A stretch of DNA of 53,358 nucleotides from an uncultured Clostridia bacterium (GTDB lineage: Bacteria; Bacillota; Clostridia; TANB77; CAG-508). Both the position numbers and the translations under genes were made by a program. The notes beneath the pieces were generated by a model. It saw nothing but the letters and a program-made list of their open reading frames with translations. It did no database searches and had not been told where the DNA came from. The DNA is taken from assembly GCA_934154805.1 (NCBI GenBank), contig CAKPGM010000012.1, forward strand, positions 1 through 53,358, in the 5' to 3' direction. Shown in pieces: positions 25,609-34,730 of this stretch. Numbering within the stretch: position 1 is the stretch's first letter; each line of letters begins with the position of its first letter.

Positions 25609-28461
25609 CTATTGAAGTATCGTTTTTATTCCTAAAAGATGTTGTCTAAGTCTTAATAAATCTGCAGAATTAATTGTGCTTCCATTTACTAATGCAGCAG
25701 CTTTTTTATAGGCTCCTGTTAGTGTACTAGTTCCAATTAAATGTTGCCTCATCTTTAATAAGTCTGCTGAATTTATTTTTCCATCCCCATTAATATCTCC
25801 ATAAACTACACTTACATAATTTTCTGAAAGATAACTAAATTCCGTTCCAGTTGAAATAACATTTGCTTTTGCTGTTATTTTTATATCTTGATTTGTTAAT
25901 TGATTCTTTATGGAGCTTATCTTTTCGTTTACTTTAAATCCTGTAGCAAAGTTTTCTGTAGTTTTATATCCGGCCTTGTTTAAATACTCTGTTAATGTTG
26001 TATATTCCTTTACATCTTCCACAATTGTATATGTAAAAGTATTGCTTACTCCCTCATATGTAATTGTAGCATCATATATTCCCGGTACAGATGAATCAAA
26101 TCCTGTTATTGTATAATCGTTGACCTCTTTTTGTGCATTTTTATAATTTGCTATTACCTTTAATCCTGTTAAATCTAGCTTGTTTCCTACAATATATGTA
26201 GTCTTTTTAGGAGCTATAATGCTTATAGACTTTAGGCTATTGACTGTTTCCTTTTGTTTTACAACTATAGTTCCATCTGTAGTTCTTCTTAGTACTACGT
26301 ATAAATTATTTTTAATAGAAACTATATTTAAATTATTAGAGTCTGCTGAATTGTCTACATCTATTCCTTCTTTAGTTAGACCCGTATTCTCATTATATGC
26401 ATATACAATTGCTTTTCCTGTTGCTGACATGTCTATTGCTAGAACATACATATTTCCTTGTGATACTGTAATTATAGGTGTACCTAATTTTATTGTTGTA
26501 TCTATTTTTTCAAATTTTTCTCCATCATATATTACCATTCGCATTTTATCATTATTATAATCGCTACCTAATACAAAATATATTTTGTTATTAAGCGTTA
26601 CTACATCGTATTGATTAGAATTCATAGTTGTTTCTATCTCTGTAAATTTGTTATTTTTCATTTCATACATTCTAATTAATCCATTTGACTGGTTATTTAT
26701 AATATACATTTTGTCATTCATTATTTCTATTTTAGGAGTTCCTGCATAAGTTTTTTGCGAACCAGCTTCTAAACTTCCTTTATAATATGTTCCAATTAAA
26801 TTGAATGTATTTCCATTTAGTTCGTATAAAGATGCTTGTAAATTATCTGAATGCACTTTTGACAAATATAGTTTATCCTTATACTCTTTGTATGCAAAAG
26901 TTCCGTTTGTATCAGTTAACGTGGTAACTTTGCTCCATGCATTGTTACTAAATTTATATAATGTAATTTTGTCCCACATAGATATTATTAAGTACATGTC
27001 ATTCTTTACTGTTAGTAGTGACGCATTTATGATTTCACTTGTGCTATCCATTGAAGCTTCATTTATCTTTTTCCACTCTGAATTTTCATAACTGTGTGTA
27101 TATATTTTATTGTTTCCCATATTTACTGAATAAAGTTTATTGTTGTATGAAATAATATCAGCGTTTTTCCTTGTATATACATCTCCTCCTACACTATCTG
27201 GAAATTCTGTGTTTTTCCATGTATCATAATTTTGTGCATCTGGTATAGTAACATCAATTGTCATGTTATCGCCTTTACTACTAGATATATTACTTATAAC
27301 TATTCCAGAGTTACTACCATCACTAAATGTTAATGCTCCTTTAGTTACATTTAAATCACTAGAACCTATCAGTGTTTTTCCTTGTTCCTTTGAATATGAT
27401 GCATTATATGCTTCATATCTTAGAGTAGCATCATCTTGAAGTCCACTTTCCTGCCTAAAAACATATACACCAGTTTTTCCTCTATTATTATTTAAACCTT
27501 CTACTGTTGTATCTATTCTATATACTATCATTCCTGAGTTTCCTATCATTCTATCTAGGCTAGTAAAATCTGTTGGCTTTTTTCTAAATTCTACTACAAA
27601 TAGTTCATATTCGTTTAATGGTGATTTTAAAATATATGCTTGATTCCCATTTGCGTTATCTTGTGAGCTTAATGTAAGCGTTTGACTAGTTGTAATTGTA
27701 TCTATAGTAAGCCAGTTTGTAAATTTCATTCTTAAATATGCTAGCGGATATGACATTTGCTGGTCCACAGCTCCCATTATATCCCATATATATACTGGAT
27801 ACGTTCCATTAGATGTATATAAATCTGGATATCCCAAAGAATGCAAAAATTCGTGTGCAATCACTCCTGCTTTGCTATTTGAAATTGAATATGTATTTAA
27901 CATATTGTATGTCCCTAGTTTTTTGTTAGACCATTTATCATTTTCTCCATAATCACTTTTATGGCTAACTAATGTAGTGTTCGAATCTACTTCATCAGAA
28001 CCTCCTTTTAATATAATAGAAAAATTATCTATGTAGCCATCATTATCGTAGTCTAAATTGTCATTAATTCCTGATATAGAAGAAATTATAGTATTTATTA
28101 TTGTATAGTCCACATTAGATTTTTCTGCATCTTCTGCTGTACATGGTAATTCTATTGGAACTAACTGTTTTCCATCATATTGTGGAAAAATATTTATTAA
28201 ATTAAATTTTCCATATGATACTTTATTTAAGTATCCTTTTACAGATAAGTTTCCTTCGCCTTCATACATTTTTACAAAGTCTTGATAATTATTTATCAAA
28301 TATTCTTTTCCCTCTGTATCTCCTCTAAAGTATGCAAAGAAAACAACATTTGCAAAGTTTTGTTTTGCTTTTTCTGAGCTTTTAGCTCCTACTAATACTG
28401 GTATATTTGCTGTTACAATTATTACTATAATTAATACTACTATTCTTACTTTTTTTAACAT
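25609..28461 (-). CDS. Secreted M6-type metalloprotease with dockerin
   Basis: 950 residues. A signal peptide (1-26) precedes an immune-inhibitor-A-type M6 domain with the zinc motif HEFLHSLGYPDLY at residues 203-215. A long middle region has beta-propeller-like repeats (about 430-730). An Ig-like domain follows (about 760-830; LDLTGLKVIANY). The end is a dockerin I with two calcium-loop repeats, DINGDGKINSADLLKMRQHL and a second, degenerate one (NGSTINSADLLRLRQHL). Family members cut host or environmental proteins outside the cell. The dockerin predicts docking to a cohesin protein, possibly the adjacent surface protein. Confidence 0.85.
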   Translation of the reverse strand: MLKKVRIVVLIIVIIVTANIPVLVGAKSSEKAKQNFANVVFFAYFRGDTEGKEYLINNYQDFVKMYEGEGNLSVKGYLNKVSYGKFNLINIFPQYDGKQLVPIELPCTAEDAEKSNVDYTIINTIISSISGINDNLDYDNDGYIDNFSIILKGGSDEVDSNTTLVSHKSDYGENDKWSNKKLGTYNMLNTYSISNSKAGVIAHEFLHSLGYPDLYTSNGTYPVYIWDIMGAVDQQMSYPLAYLRMKFTNWLTIDTITTSQTLTLSSQDNANGNQAYILKSPLNEYELFVVEFRKKPTDFTSLDRMIGNSGMIVYRIDTTVEGLNNNRGKTGVYVFRQESGLQDDATLRYEAYNASYSKEQGKTLIGSSDLNVTKGALTFSDGSNSGIVISNISSSKGDNMTIDVTIPDAQNYDTWKNTEFPDSVGGDVYTRKNADIISYNNKLYSVNMGNNKIYTHSYENSEWKKINEASMDSTSEIINASLLTVKNDMYLIISMWDKITLYKFSNNAWSKVTTLTDTNGTFAYKEYKDKLYLSKVHSDNLQASLYELNGNTFNLIGTYYKGSLEAGSQKTYAGTPKIEIMNDKMYIINNQSNGLIRMYEMKNNKFTEIETTMNSNQYDVVTLNNKIYFVLGSDYNNDKMRMVIYDGEKFEKIDTTIKLGTPIITVSQGNMYVLAIDMSATGKAIVYAYNENTGLTKEGIDVDNSADSNNLNIVSIKNNLYVVLRRTTDGTIVVKQKETVNSLKSISIIAPKKTTYIVGNKLDLTGLKVIANYKNAQKEVNDYTITGFDSSVPGIYDATITYEGVSNTFTYTIVEDVKEYTTLTEYLNKAGYKTTENFATGFKVNEKISSIKNQLTNQDIKITAKANVISTGTEFSYLSENYVSVVYGDINGDGKINSADLLKMRQHLIGTSTLTGAYKKAAALVNGSTINSADLLRLRQHLLGIKTILQ

Positions 28462-28859
28462 ATTATATATAACCTTCCTCTCTTGTTTTCTAAAATTACT
28501 ATAACATAAATTTGAAATGTTGAAAAGTATTTTTTTACTTATTCCAAAATTTCCTATCCTTATTTATCTTCTATCTGTTAGATATTATTTCAATAACTAC
28601 ATTATCTATATAAACAAGCTAAAAAAATGTAATATGTATTCGTATTAAAAGCTTTATATTTCAATGTTTTCAAGGTGGTTTCCATTTTTCCTGACATCAC
28701 AGTTAATATTCATTTGTTTTTGCACTTCTTTTTTATTTTCATTAATTTTTATTTCTTGTCTTTTTTTCCTTTTTTGATACATATCCATTTTAATCACTTC
28801 CTTTTCATTTTTTATTCTCCATTATTTACAATAAATTCAACTTATAAATATCTATTCCT
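28462..28859. other. Gene-poor stretch with displaced rbgA start
   Basis: About 400 bases holding the protease promoter region and the rbgA-like remnant at 28654-28788. Otherwise AT-rich and featureless. Confidence 0.4.
28654..28788 (-). pseudogene. Displaced 5' end of rbgA (44 codons)
   Basis: The minus strand reads MDMYQKRKKRQE then a Lys-rich stretch and MNIN before losing similarity; RbgA itself begins MDMYQKRKIRAE. The ribosome-binding region GGAAGTGA is shared too. The remnant has the orientation of rbgA and lies 5.2 kb upstream of it. Part of the downstream DNA resembles the WYPGH region after small deletions. It probably is the original gene start, cut off when the intervening DNA was inserted. 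Confidence 0.6.
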
Positions 28860-29627
28860 TTAGCAGCAATCCCAATCTACTACAGCATTAGTAAAGTTAC
28901 CTTTTTCTATATCTTCTCTAGAAATTAGTGCAAATATAATTCCACAATCACCAATCATAATTCCATTGCCTATATTACTATCAATTTTAAATAAACATTC
29001 TTCTTTTAAATCTCCTATTTCTCTAGGATCTGTCTGAGTGAAGTCTGCATATCCTCCAATATTTCCATTCAAAATAGACATTTCTTCATAGAAAACATTA
29101 TATAAGTCTATATCATTAGATTCAAAAAGATCTATTATTTCCTTATAATTTTTTAGCTCTATGCCTATTTCTTCTTTAATTATTTCTTTCATAACATTTG
29201 CAAATCTATAATCATTTATTGGCATGTGTTCTATATTCTTTTTTAATTTTATTTTTAGTGGTTTCTTAATTATGTAATTATTTGATGGAAACTCTGGTAA
29301 ATCAGTTCTATATTCAAGATTTTCTTCGAAATACTTTATTTTATAATCGGCTGGCCAGCTACATTCTTTATCTATAAATACTTCCAATATTCCTTTTTTT
29401 GGATAGCCATCTAATTCAATATCTTTTAAATTAATTTGTATTAGCAAAATCATTGGGTTACCATCTTCATCTAGAGGATATTCTTCTCCCTTAGGCATAT
29501 ATGCTTTGCCTCCTATTTTATTATCTTTTATTCCAATATCTTCGCTATTATCTATAACTATTTCGTAACATTCTTTTTTAGTTTTATTCTTATAAATCTC
29601 AATAACTTTTCTTAATTTTTCCTTCAT
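28860..29627 (-). CDS. DUF1963 (YwqG-like) protein
   Basis: 255 residues. The segment GGKAYMPKGEEYPLDEDGNPMILLIQINL (about 40-68) and the end GDCGIIFALISREDIEKGNF match the YwqG/DUF1963 family. YwqG is a cytoplasmic protein of unknown function. There is no signal peptide or membrane helix. It has its own ribosome-binding site and is not tightly linked to its neighbours. Confidence 0.8.
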   Translation of the reverse strand: MKEKLRKVIEIYKNKTKKECYEIVIDNSEDIGIKDNKIGGKAYMPKGEEYPLDEDGNPMILLIQINLKDIELDGYPKKGILEVFIDKECSWPADYKIKYFEENLEYRTDLPEFPSNNYIIKKPLKIKLKKNIEHMPINDYRFANVMKEIIKEEIGIELKNYKEIIDLFESNDIDLYNVFYEEMSILNGNIGGYADFTQTDPREIGDLKEECLFKIDSNIGNGIMIGDCGIIFALISREDIEKGNFTNAVVDWDCC

Positions 29628-29729
29628 AATTATTCTCCTTAATTAACATTTTTAATATATTTGCAAAAAAACTTAATATATCAATATTTTTCTTAGTATT
29701 TTCTTTAACTCACATTACTCATTTCATAT

Positions 29730-30224
29730 TTATTTTATTTCGTTATTCATAGCTTCACTTCCTTCTTTATTTATCTTTTTCTCATTATCAGTATCTATCA
29801 CACTGAATTTTATTCCTTTTTGATTATTCTTTATTGCTTCTATTTCAAAGTCTATCATATCTTCAGGTAATTTATTTATATCGCACCACACTAATTCTGA
29901 GCATTTTTCTGGTTCATTGATTTTTATGTTACCTTTATACTTTGATACTTCAAAATATACATCATAGTATGGCAATAACGATTTGTTACGTCTATTCACT
30001 ACAAATGTATCAATTATATCATCCAATGATAATTCTATTCCAAGTTCTTCTTTTGCTTCTCTAACAAGAGCGTCATATGCGTTTTCACCTTGGTCGATAT
30101 GTCCAGCTGGTAATGCTAGAAAGCCCGGCCATAATTTAGTGCCTTGTCTCCTTTGTAACAAAATATCATTTTTTTCATTTCTAATTATCATATATACTGA
30201 TGATAAAAATTTTTCTTTTTCCAT
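29730..30224 (-). CDS. Nudix hydrolase
   Basis: 164 residues. The Nudix box GHIDQGENAYDALVREAKEELG (the GX5EX7REUXEEXGU pattern) lies at about residues 42-63, with the preceding QRRQGTKLWPGFLALPAG. Such enzymes hydrolyse nucleoside-diphosphate derivatives such as oxidised dNTPs. The substrate cannot be read from sequence. The C-terminus after residue 135 is a charged tail. Confidence 0.88.
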   Translation of the reverse strand: MEKEKFLSSVYMIIRNEKNDILLQRRQGTKLWPGFLALPAGHIDQGENAYDALVREAKEELGIELSLDDIIDTFVVNRRNKSLLPYYDVYFEVSKYKGNIKINEPEKCSELVWCDINKLPEDMIDFEIEAIKNNQKGIKFSVIDTDNEKKINKEGSEAMNNEIK

Positions 30225-30262
30225 AGTTTTCTTCTCCTTAATACATTTAATATTTTAACATA

Positions 30263-30295
30263 AAAACAAGCGATTTTCAACTAATCGCTTGTTTT
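30263..30295 (-). terminator. Terminator after the cytidine deaminase gene
   Basis: AAAACAAGCGATT pairs with AATCGCTTGTTTT around 7 nt, with T runs on either strand. Confidence 0.85.
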
Positions 30296-30303
30296 ACATA
30301 ACA

Positions 30304-30723
30304 TTATTTTTTGTATCTTTTATCTCCCCACCAATTTGGTACTAATTCGTTTAGATGAACTATTTTTCTTGTTTCATAGTCTGTAAGTATTTCCATGTTT
30401 CTATTTTCGTAATTAAGTTGCATTAAAAATTCTCTACAAGCTCCACATGGCATTCCTCCGTTTGTTTTTGGTGGTTCTTTTCTAAATGCTATCATTCTTA
30501 TAATTTTGGTTTCACCTGTATTCAAATACATATTCAATGCAGCAACTCTCTCTGCGCATAAATTCATTACTCCGCTTGCTCCTTCGATACAAAATCCTGT
30601 AAAGATTTTTCCGCTTTCGCTTTGAACAGCTGCAACCACATGATGAGCCGTTATGAATGGTGATATCTCTTCTGGATGATACTCCTTTTTTGCCTTTTCA
30701 TACATTTCTTCCCAAATGTCCAT
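30304..30723 (-). CDS. Cytidine deaminase family protein
   Basis: 139 residues. CAE (residue 52 region) and PCGACREFL (near 92) provide the three zinc-binding Cys and the catalytic Glu of the CDA fold. It most resembles small cytidine/blasticidin-type deaminases used in pyrimidine salvage. The start is followed closely by tag upstream (17 nt gap), forming a run tag-deaminase on the minus strand. Confidence 0.85.
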   Translation of the reverse strand: MDIWEEMYEKAKKEYHPEEISPFITAHHVVAAVQSESGKIFTGFCIEGASGVMNLCAERVAALNMYLNTGETKIIRMIAFRKEPPKTNGGMPCGACREFLMQLNYENRNMEILTDYETRKIVHLNELVPNWWGDKRYKK

Positions 30724-30740
30724 TTTCTTCTCCTTTTATC

Positions 30741-31292
30741 TTATATTTCTTTATACATAAAACATTCTTTGTCGTGCGAATATATCACACCTATTGCTTG
30801 TAGATATGAATATATTATTGTTGATCCTACAAATCTCATTCCTTTTTTCTTTAAGTCTTCAGAAATTTTATCTGATAATTCTGACGTTGTTTTGTCTATT
30901 TCATAAAACGTCTTTTCCTCTGTGAATTTAATCAGATAATTATAAAACGTACCATATTCTTTTTGTATATCTTTGAATATTTTAGCGTTATTTATGCTAG
31001 CATTTATTTTTAATTTGTTTCTTATTATCTTTTCGTTCGATAGTAGCTCCTGTATTTTTTCGTTGTTATAATTACATATTTTGTCAATGTCAAAATTATC
31101 ATATGCTTTTCTAAAATCATCTCTTTTATTTAGTACACATTCCCAAGATAGTCCTGCTTGAAAAGATTCTAATATTAGCATTTCAAATAAGTATCGGTCA
31201 TTAAAGTTTGGTTGACACCATTCTTCGTCGTGATATTTTATATACCTTAGATTTTGCAAATTACACCATTTGCACCTAGTTTTATTATTCAT
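30741..31292 (-). CDS. tag: DNA-3-methyladenine glycosylase I
   Basis: 183 residues. RCKWC near the start, HDEEWC, LILESFQAGLSWECVL and the C-terminal MRFVGSTIIYSYLQAIGVI are Tag landmarks. It removes 3-methyladenine from DNA. The Cys/His zinc-snap residues (C near 7, and the His/Cys near the end) appear present. It lies 9 nt downstream of ogt, so the two form an alkylation-repair pair. Confidence 0.93.
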   Translation of the reverse strand: MNNKTRCKWCNLQNLRYIKYHDEEWCQPNFNDRYLFEMLILESFQAGLSWECVLNKRDDFRKAYDNFDIDKICNYNNEKIQELLSNEKIIRNKLKINASINNAKIFKDIQKEYGTFYNYLIKFTEEKTFYEIDKTTSELSDKISEDLKKKGMRFVGSTIIYSYLQAIGVIYSHDKECFMYKEI

Positions 31293-31301
31293 ATATTCTC
31301 C

Positions 31302-31832
31302 TTATAAAGCTGTTCCTTTTGTTGGCACACTAAATTTGCTCATATCTACTTTTTCTATTTCTAGGAGTCCTATTTTATTTTTTATTCCGCCTCCATATCC
31401 AGTTAATGATCCATTAGTTCCGACAACTCTATGGCAAGGAATAATAATGCATATAGGATTCCATCCTACTGCTCCTCCTACAGCTTGTGCAGACATCTTC
31501 TCTATTCCTTGATTTTTTGCAATTTCTTTTGCTATATCATTATATGTAATTGTCTTTCCATAAGGAATTTTATTCATAATATCTATTACTTGTTGTCTAA
31601 ATGGTGTTACATTTTCTATCTTATATTCTGGTATAAAGTCTGGGTTCTTTCCATTAAAATAAATATCTAGCCATTTAGTTGTTCGCTCGAATATTGGTAG
31701 TTCCTTTTCTTCATAATTATATTTGTGCTTGCTTGCATCTCTTGAGCTTTCAAACCAAAGTCCTGTTAGATATTTACCATCGCTTCTCATATATATTTTT
31801 CCTAATGGTGAATAATATTCTTTTTTGTACAT
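31302..31832 (-). CDS. ogt: Methylated-DNA-[protein]-cysteine methyltransferase
   Basis: 176 residues. IIPCHRVVG carries the acceptor Cys (near residue 140), preceded by YGKTITYNDIA and AVGGAVGWNP, the DNA-binding segments. The protein transfers the alkyl group from O6-methylguanine to itself and is used once. It is first of an ogt-tag-deaminase run on the minus strand, whose gaps are 9 and 17 nt. Confidence 0.95.
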   Translation of the reverse strand: MYKKEYYSPLGKIYMRSDGKYLTGLWFESSRDASKHKYNYEEKELPIFERTTKWLDIYFNGKNPDFIPEYKIENVTPFRQQVIDIMNKIPYGKTITYNDIAKEIAKNQGIEKMSAQAVGGAVGWNPICIIIPCHRVVGTNGSLTGYGGGIKNKIGLLEIEKVDMSKFSVPTKGTAL

Positions 31833-31851
31833 ACGATAATAACCTCTCTTT

Positions 31852-32511
31852 TTAGCTTATTCTATAATGTCCTATTATATAGTCTTGTCCATAAAATTCT
31901 AATACGTCTTCTTCATAATTTACTTGAACTGGATTTGCGTGATGTATTAAGAATGGAATTCCTTTTCTATTTCTCTTGTCTGATATTACGCCAATATGGT
32001 CTTTAAAGACTATTATATCTCCACCTTGCCATTCTTCTATCTTAGATAAATCTGTTGTAAGTGATATGATATTATTTTTAAAATAAACATTTAGATTTCT
32101 TACTCTTCTAAAATCTATGTTTTTATCTACAGTTTCGATATTGTAGTTTTCCCTATGATTCACAATGTCTTGATTTACCAATTCCATCAAATCATATCCA
32201 GTATTTTTCATTCCAAAAGCCACAACATCTGTACATACTCCATATTGATCATCTGGATAGCCTGTTGCATAGTATTTACTTTTATATACTGGTTTAGTTT
32301 CTATGTATTTTCTAACACTTGTTAGCATATCAGTTTGATCGTCTAACCCATCGCAATCTTTATCAACTTCACTTTTATAAGTTTCGATATTAAAGTCGAT
32401 ATTTTCATACTGACTGTGTGGAATTATGTTTAATATGTACACTAATGCTATAACTAAGCTTACTATTATAATTATGCATATCGTTAGAAAAATCATCGCT
32501 CTTTTTTTCAT
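31852..32511 (-). CDS. Membrane-anchored DUF1287 protein
   Basis: 219 residues. One N-terminal transmembrane helix (about 6-28) precedes a DUF1287 domain: YATGYPDDQYGVCTDVVAFGMKNTGYDL with a conserved Cys, HREN, and GGDIIVFKDHIGVISD. The Cys-Asp/His layout resembles the NlpC/P60 superfamily, so a cell-wall hydrolase role outside the membrane is possible but not shown. Confidence 0.8.
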   Translation of the reverse strand: MKKRAMIFLTICIIIIVSLVIALVYILNIIPHSQYENIDFNIETYKSEVDKDCDGLDDQTDMLTSVRKYIETKPVYKSKYYATGYPDDQYGVCTDVVAFGMKNTGYDLMELVNQDIVNHRENYNIETVDKNIDFRRVRNLNVYFKNNIISLTTDLSKIEEWQGGDIIVFKDHIGVISDKRNRKGIPFLIHHANPVQVNYEEDVLEFYGQDYIIGHYRIS

Positions 32512-32535
32512 ATTTTACTCCAATAATAAATTATT

Positions 32536-33021
32536 TTAGTTTTCAAAAGCTGTTTCTATATAATTAATTAGTTCTTGCTTTATTTCTTCTGTTTTTGTGT
32601 TTTTTATTTTCTCTGCATATTCCACCACGTCTTGTTCCATCGGTAAGTTTGGCTTATCTATATTAAATTCTTTTAGAATTGGAAGTATCTCTTTTTCCAT
32701 TTCAGGATAATATTTATATAATGTATCATACGCATTTAATGGTTTATCAGGTTTTGTATATCTTGCACTTTCCCAGTCTAATACCATTTCTATATAATCA
32801 GCTTTGCTCTTTTCTATTTCATTTTCGTGATGTGAAGATAATTTTCTATGTAAAGCTGATACATCTTTTTTATTATAAAATAAATACATAAATAGTTTAT
32901 CTACATCGTGATTTTGTATTTGTTTTAGTACCTCTTCATCTTTTACATATTTATTAGCTAAATGCATAACTATTTTTCTATGTTTATATGTATATTCAAT
33001 GTACTCTTGATTTTTCATCAA
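32536..33021 (-). CDS. Uncharacterised protein, DUF5662-like
   Basis: 161 residues, all helical in character. It begins with EYIEYTYKHRKIVMHL, then NHDVDKLFMYLF and LSSHHENEIEKSKADYIEMVLDWESARYTKP. The His and Asp residues spaced along these helices suggest a metal-binding helical bundle like an HD-type fold. I recall similar proteins as DUF5662, often phage-linked, but am not certain. No known function. Confidence 0.6.
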   Translation of the reverse strand: MMKNQEYIEYTYKHRKIVMHLANKYVKDEEVLKQIQNHDVDKLFMYLFYNKKDVSALHRKLSSHHENEIEKSKADYIEMVLDWESARYTKPDKPLNAYDTLYKYYPEMEKEILPILKEFNIDKPNLPMEQDVVEYAEKIKNTKTEEIKQELINYIETAFEN

Positions 33022-33040
33022 TTCCTCCTAAATATAAAAG

Positions 33041-33065
33041 AGAAGCATCTCTAGATGATGCTTCT
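33041..33065 (-). terminator. Terminator between two small genes
   Basis: AGAAGCATC pairs with GATGCTTCT; on the minus strand it is followed by TCTTTTATATTT. Confidence 0.75.
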
Positions 33066-33074
33066 CCTTGGTTT

Positions 33075-33548
33075 TTATAATGTTCTGTAATTGTTTCTAT
33101 CTGCTCTATCATCTTTTTGCATATCATATTTCTTGTTTCTGTAATACCAATCTGTTTTCTTATCTGTTGGATGTAATTTTTTATTTTTATCTAGTAACCA
33201 GTCTAACATTGTTAATGTTGGTAATATGATTCCTACAAAAGATACGAATACAGTTAAGTAGTCATCTATCATACCGCCTACTGTTTGCATTTGTTCTATG
33301 TTTTTATATAGTGCAACTCCAAAATATCCATAATATGCTATCATATATACGATAGGTCCCAATAATTTTCTTTTTGCTATAAATATAAAAGCAAAAAGGG
33401 TAAAGAATATAAGTGCTATTTCTAAGTTTGTATCTAATGGTTTTATCATAAATTCAATTCCCATTGTATACGTATATGTTGCTACTATTCTTAATACCCA
33501 AAATATTACATCTAAAGATAAAATCATCCAAGTACTAAATTTTTGCAT
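33075..33548 (-). CDS. Small membrane protein, unknown function
   Basis: 157 residues with four hydrophobic helices (roughly 8-28, 42-60, 65-85, 92-115). The C-terminus is charged and rich in Lys/Asp (DKKTDWYYRNKKYDMQKDDRADRNN) and lies probably in the cytoplasm. I do not recognise the family. Confidence 0.6.
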   Translation of the reverse strand: MQKFSTWMILSLDVIFWVLRIVATYTYTMGIEFMIKPLDTNLEIALIFFTLFAFIFIAKRKLLGPIVYMIAYYGYFGVALYKNIEQMQTVGGMIDDYLTVFVSFVGIILPTLTMLDWLLDKNKKLHPTDKKTDWYYRNKKYDMQKDDRADRNNYRTL

Positions 33549-33581
33549 TTTTTGTTCCCCCTTGTTTTTTTCCTTTTGTTT

Positions 33582-33619
33582 ATAGGGACAGTCTTTCTGT
33601 TTAAAAAAACTGTCCCTAT
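33582..33619 (-). terminator. Terminator after the DUF1292 gene
   Basis: ATAGGGACAGT pairs with ACTGTCCCTAT around a 16-nt loop, downstream of the stop at 33625. Confidence 0.75.
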
Positions 33620-33624
33620 TTTGT

Positions 33625-33942
33625 TTAGTCTACAAAATCAAATTCATCTTTGAATTTTTCTTTAAACATTTCAAATACTCTGTTTAGTACTTCTTCATCT
33701 TCAACACTTATATATGATTCTTCTTCATCATTTTCTGTATCTTCTACTTGTAGTATTACTACTTCTCCTGGTTCTTCTCCTTGTTTGTCTTCTGCTGGTA
33801 ATAATACAACATATTGTTCGTTATCTAATTCTATTAAATCTAAGAATTCAAATCTTACTTCTTTTCCATCCTCGTCATTTAATATTATTATGTTATCATC
33901 TAATTCCTCATCTACATTGTTTGGTGTTTTTTCGTCACTCAT
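33625..33942 (-). CDS. DUF1292 protein (YrzB-like)
   Basis: 105 residues, strongly acidic. The core IIILNDEDGKEVRFEFLDLIELDNEQYVVLLP matches DUF1292. It follows ruvX and ireB on the same strand, the conserved Firmicutes order, which supports the call. Function is unknown. Confidence 0.85.
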   Translation of the reverse strand: MSDEKTPNNVDEELDDNIIILNDEDGKEVRFEFLDLIELDNEQYVVLLPAEDKQGEEPGEVVILQVEDTENDEEESYISVEDEEVLNRVFEMFKEKFKDEFDFVD

Positions 33943-34042
33943 TTTATTTCTCCTTTCGATTTTTACTTTTATTTTATTTGTATTTCTACAATAGTAAAAT
34001 CACTTATTTTATACTATTATCTTTCAATTTTGTCAATCATAT

Positions 34043-34465
34043 TCAATTATTTTTGTTTAATTTCATATATGATTCTAATATGTATACGGCAGAAATAGTA
34101 TCTACTATATTTCTTTTTTTGTGCTTATTTATATTTAAAAAGTTCATTGTTTTATGTGCTTCTACCGTTGTTAGCCTTTCATCTATTCTTACAATTTTAA
34201 CTTTATTGAATTTACATTGTAATTTGTGAATGAATTTTTCTGTTACTTCTGCTCTTTCAGTTTTGGTTCCATTCATATTAATGGGCATTCCAATTGCTAT
34301 TGTATCTATTTCATACTCATTTAAAATTTCTTCTAATCTTTTTAATACAACTTTATCATTGCCTTGATGATGTATGGTTTCTAACCCTTGAGCTGTATAT
34401 CCTAACGGATCAGTAATCGCTATTCCAACTCTTGCATCTCCATAATCAATTCCTAATGTTCTCAT
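34043..34465 (-). CDS. ruvX: Holliday-junction resolvase-like protein YqgF/RuvX
   Basis: 140 residues with an RNase H-like fold: MRTLGIDYGDARVGIAITD at the start, IAIGMPINMNGTKTERAEVTEKF in the middle and RIDERLTTVEAHK near residue 98. The acidic catalytic residues are present. Family members process 16S rRNA ends or resolve DNA junctions. It starts 1 nt after ireB ends. Confidence 0.93.
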   Translation of the reverse strand: MRTLGIDYGDARVGIAITDPLGYTAQGLETIHHQGNDKVVLKRLEEILNEYEIDTIAIGMPINMNGTKTERAEVTEKFIHKLQCKFNKVKIVRIDERLTTVEAHKTMNFLNINKHKKRNIVDTISAVYILESYMKLNKNN

Positions 34466-34466
34466 T

Positions 34467-34721
34467 CTATTTTTCCAATCCTATATATGTTTTTACCATT
34501 TCGTCTAAAAGTTCATCTCTTTCTATTTGTCTTATTAGGTTTCTTGCATTGTTATGACTTGTTATATAAGTTGGATCTCCTGAAAGAATATATCCGACTA
34601 TTTGATTAATTGGATTATAACCTTTTTCTGCTAGTGCTTCATATACCGTTTTTAATATCTCTTTTGTTCTCGCATTTTTTTCTTTTTCAACATTGAAGCT
34701 GACAGTTTCGTCTGTAACCAT
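34467..34721 (-). CDS. ireB: IreB family regulatory phosphoprotein (UPF0297)
   Basis: 84 residues. The stretch TVYEALAEKGYNPINQIVGYILSGDPTYITSHNNARNLIRQIERDE is the UPF0297 signature. In enterococci IreB is a target of the Ser/Thr kinase IreK and affects cephalosporin resistance; the N-terminal TVSF/TDET Thr residues are likely phosphorylation sites here. It heads ruvX and DUF1292. Confidence 0.94.
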   Translation of the reverse strand: MVTDETVSFNVEKEKNARTKEILKTVYEALAEKGYNPINQIVGYILSGDPTYITSHNNARNLIRQIERDELLDEMVKTYIGLEK

Positions 34722-34730
34722 AAAAACCTC

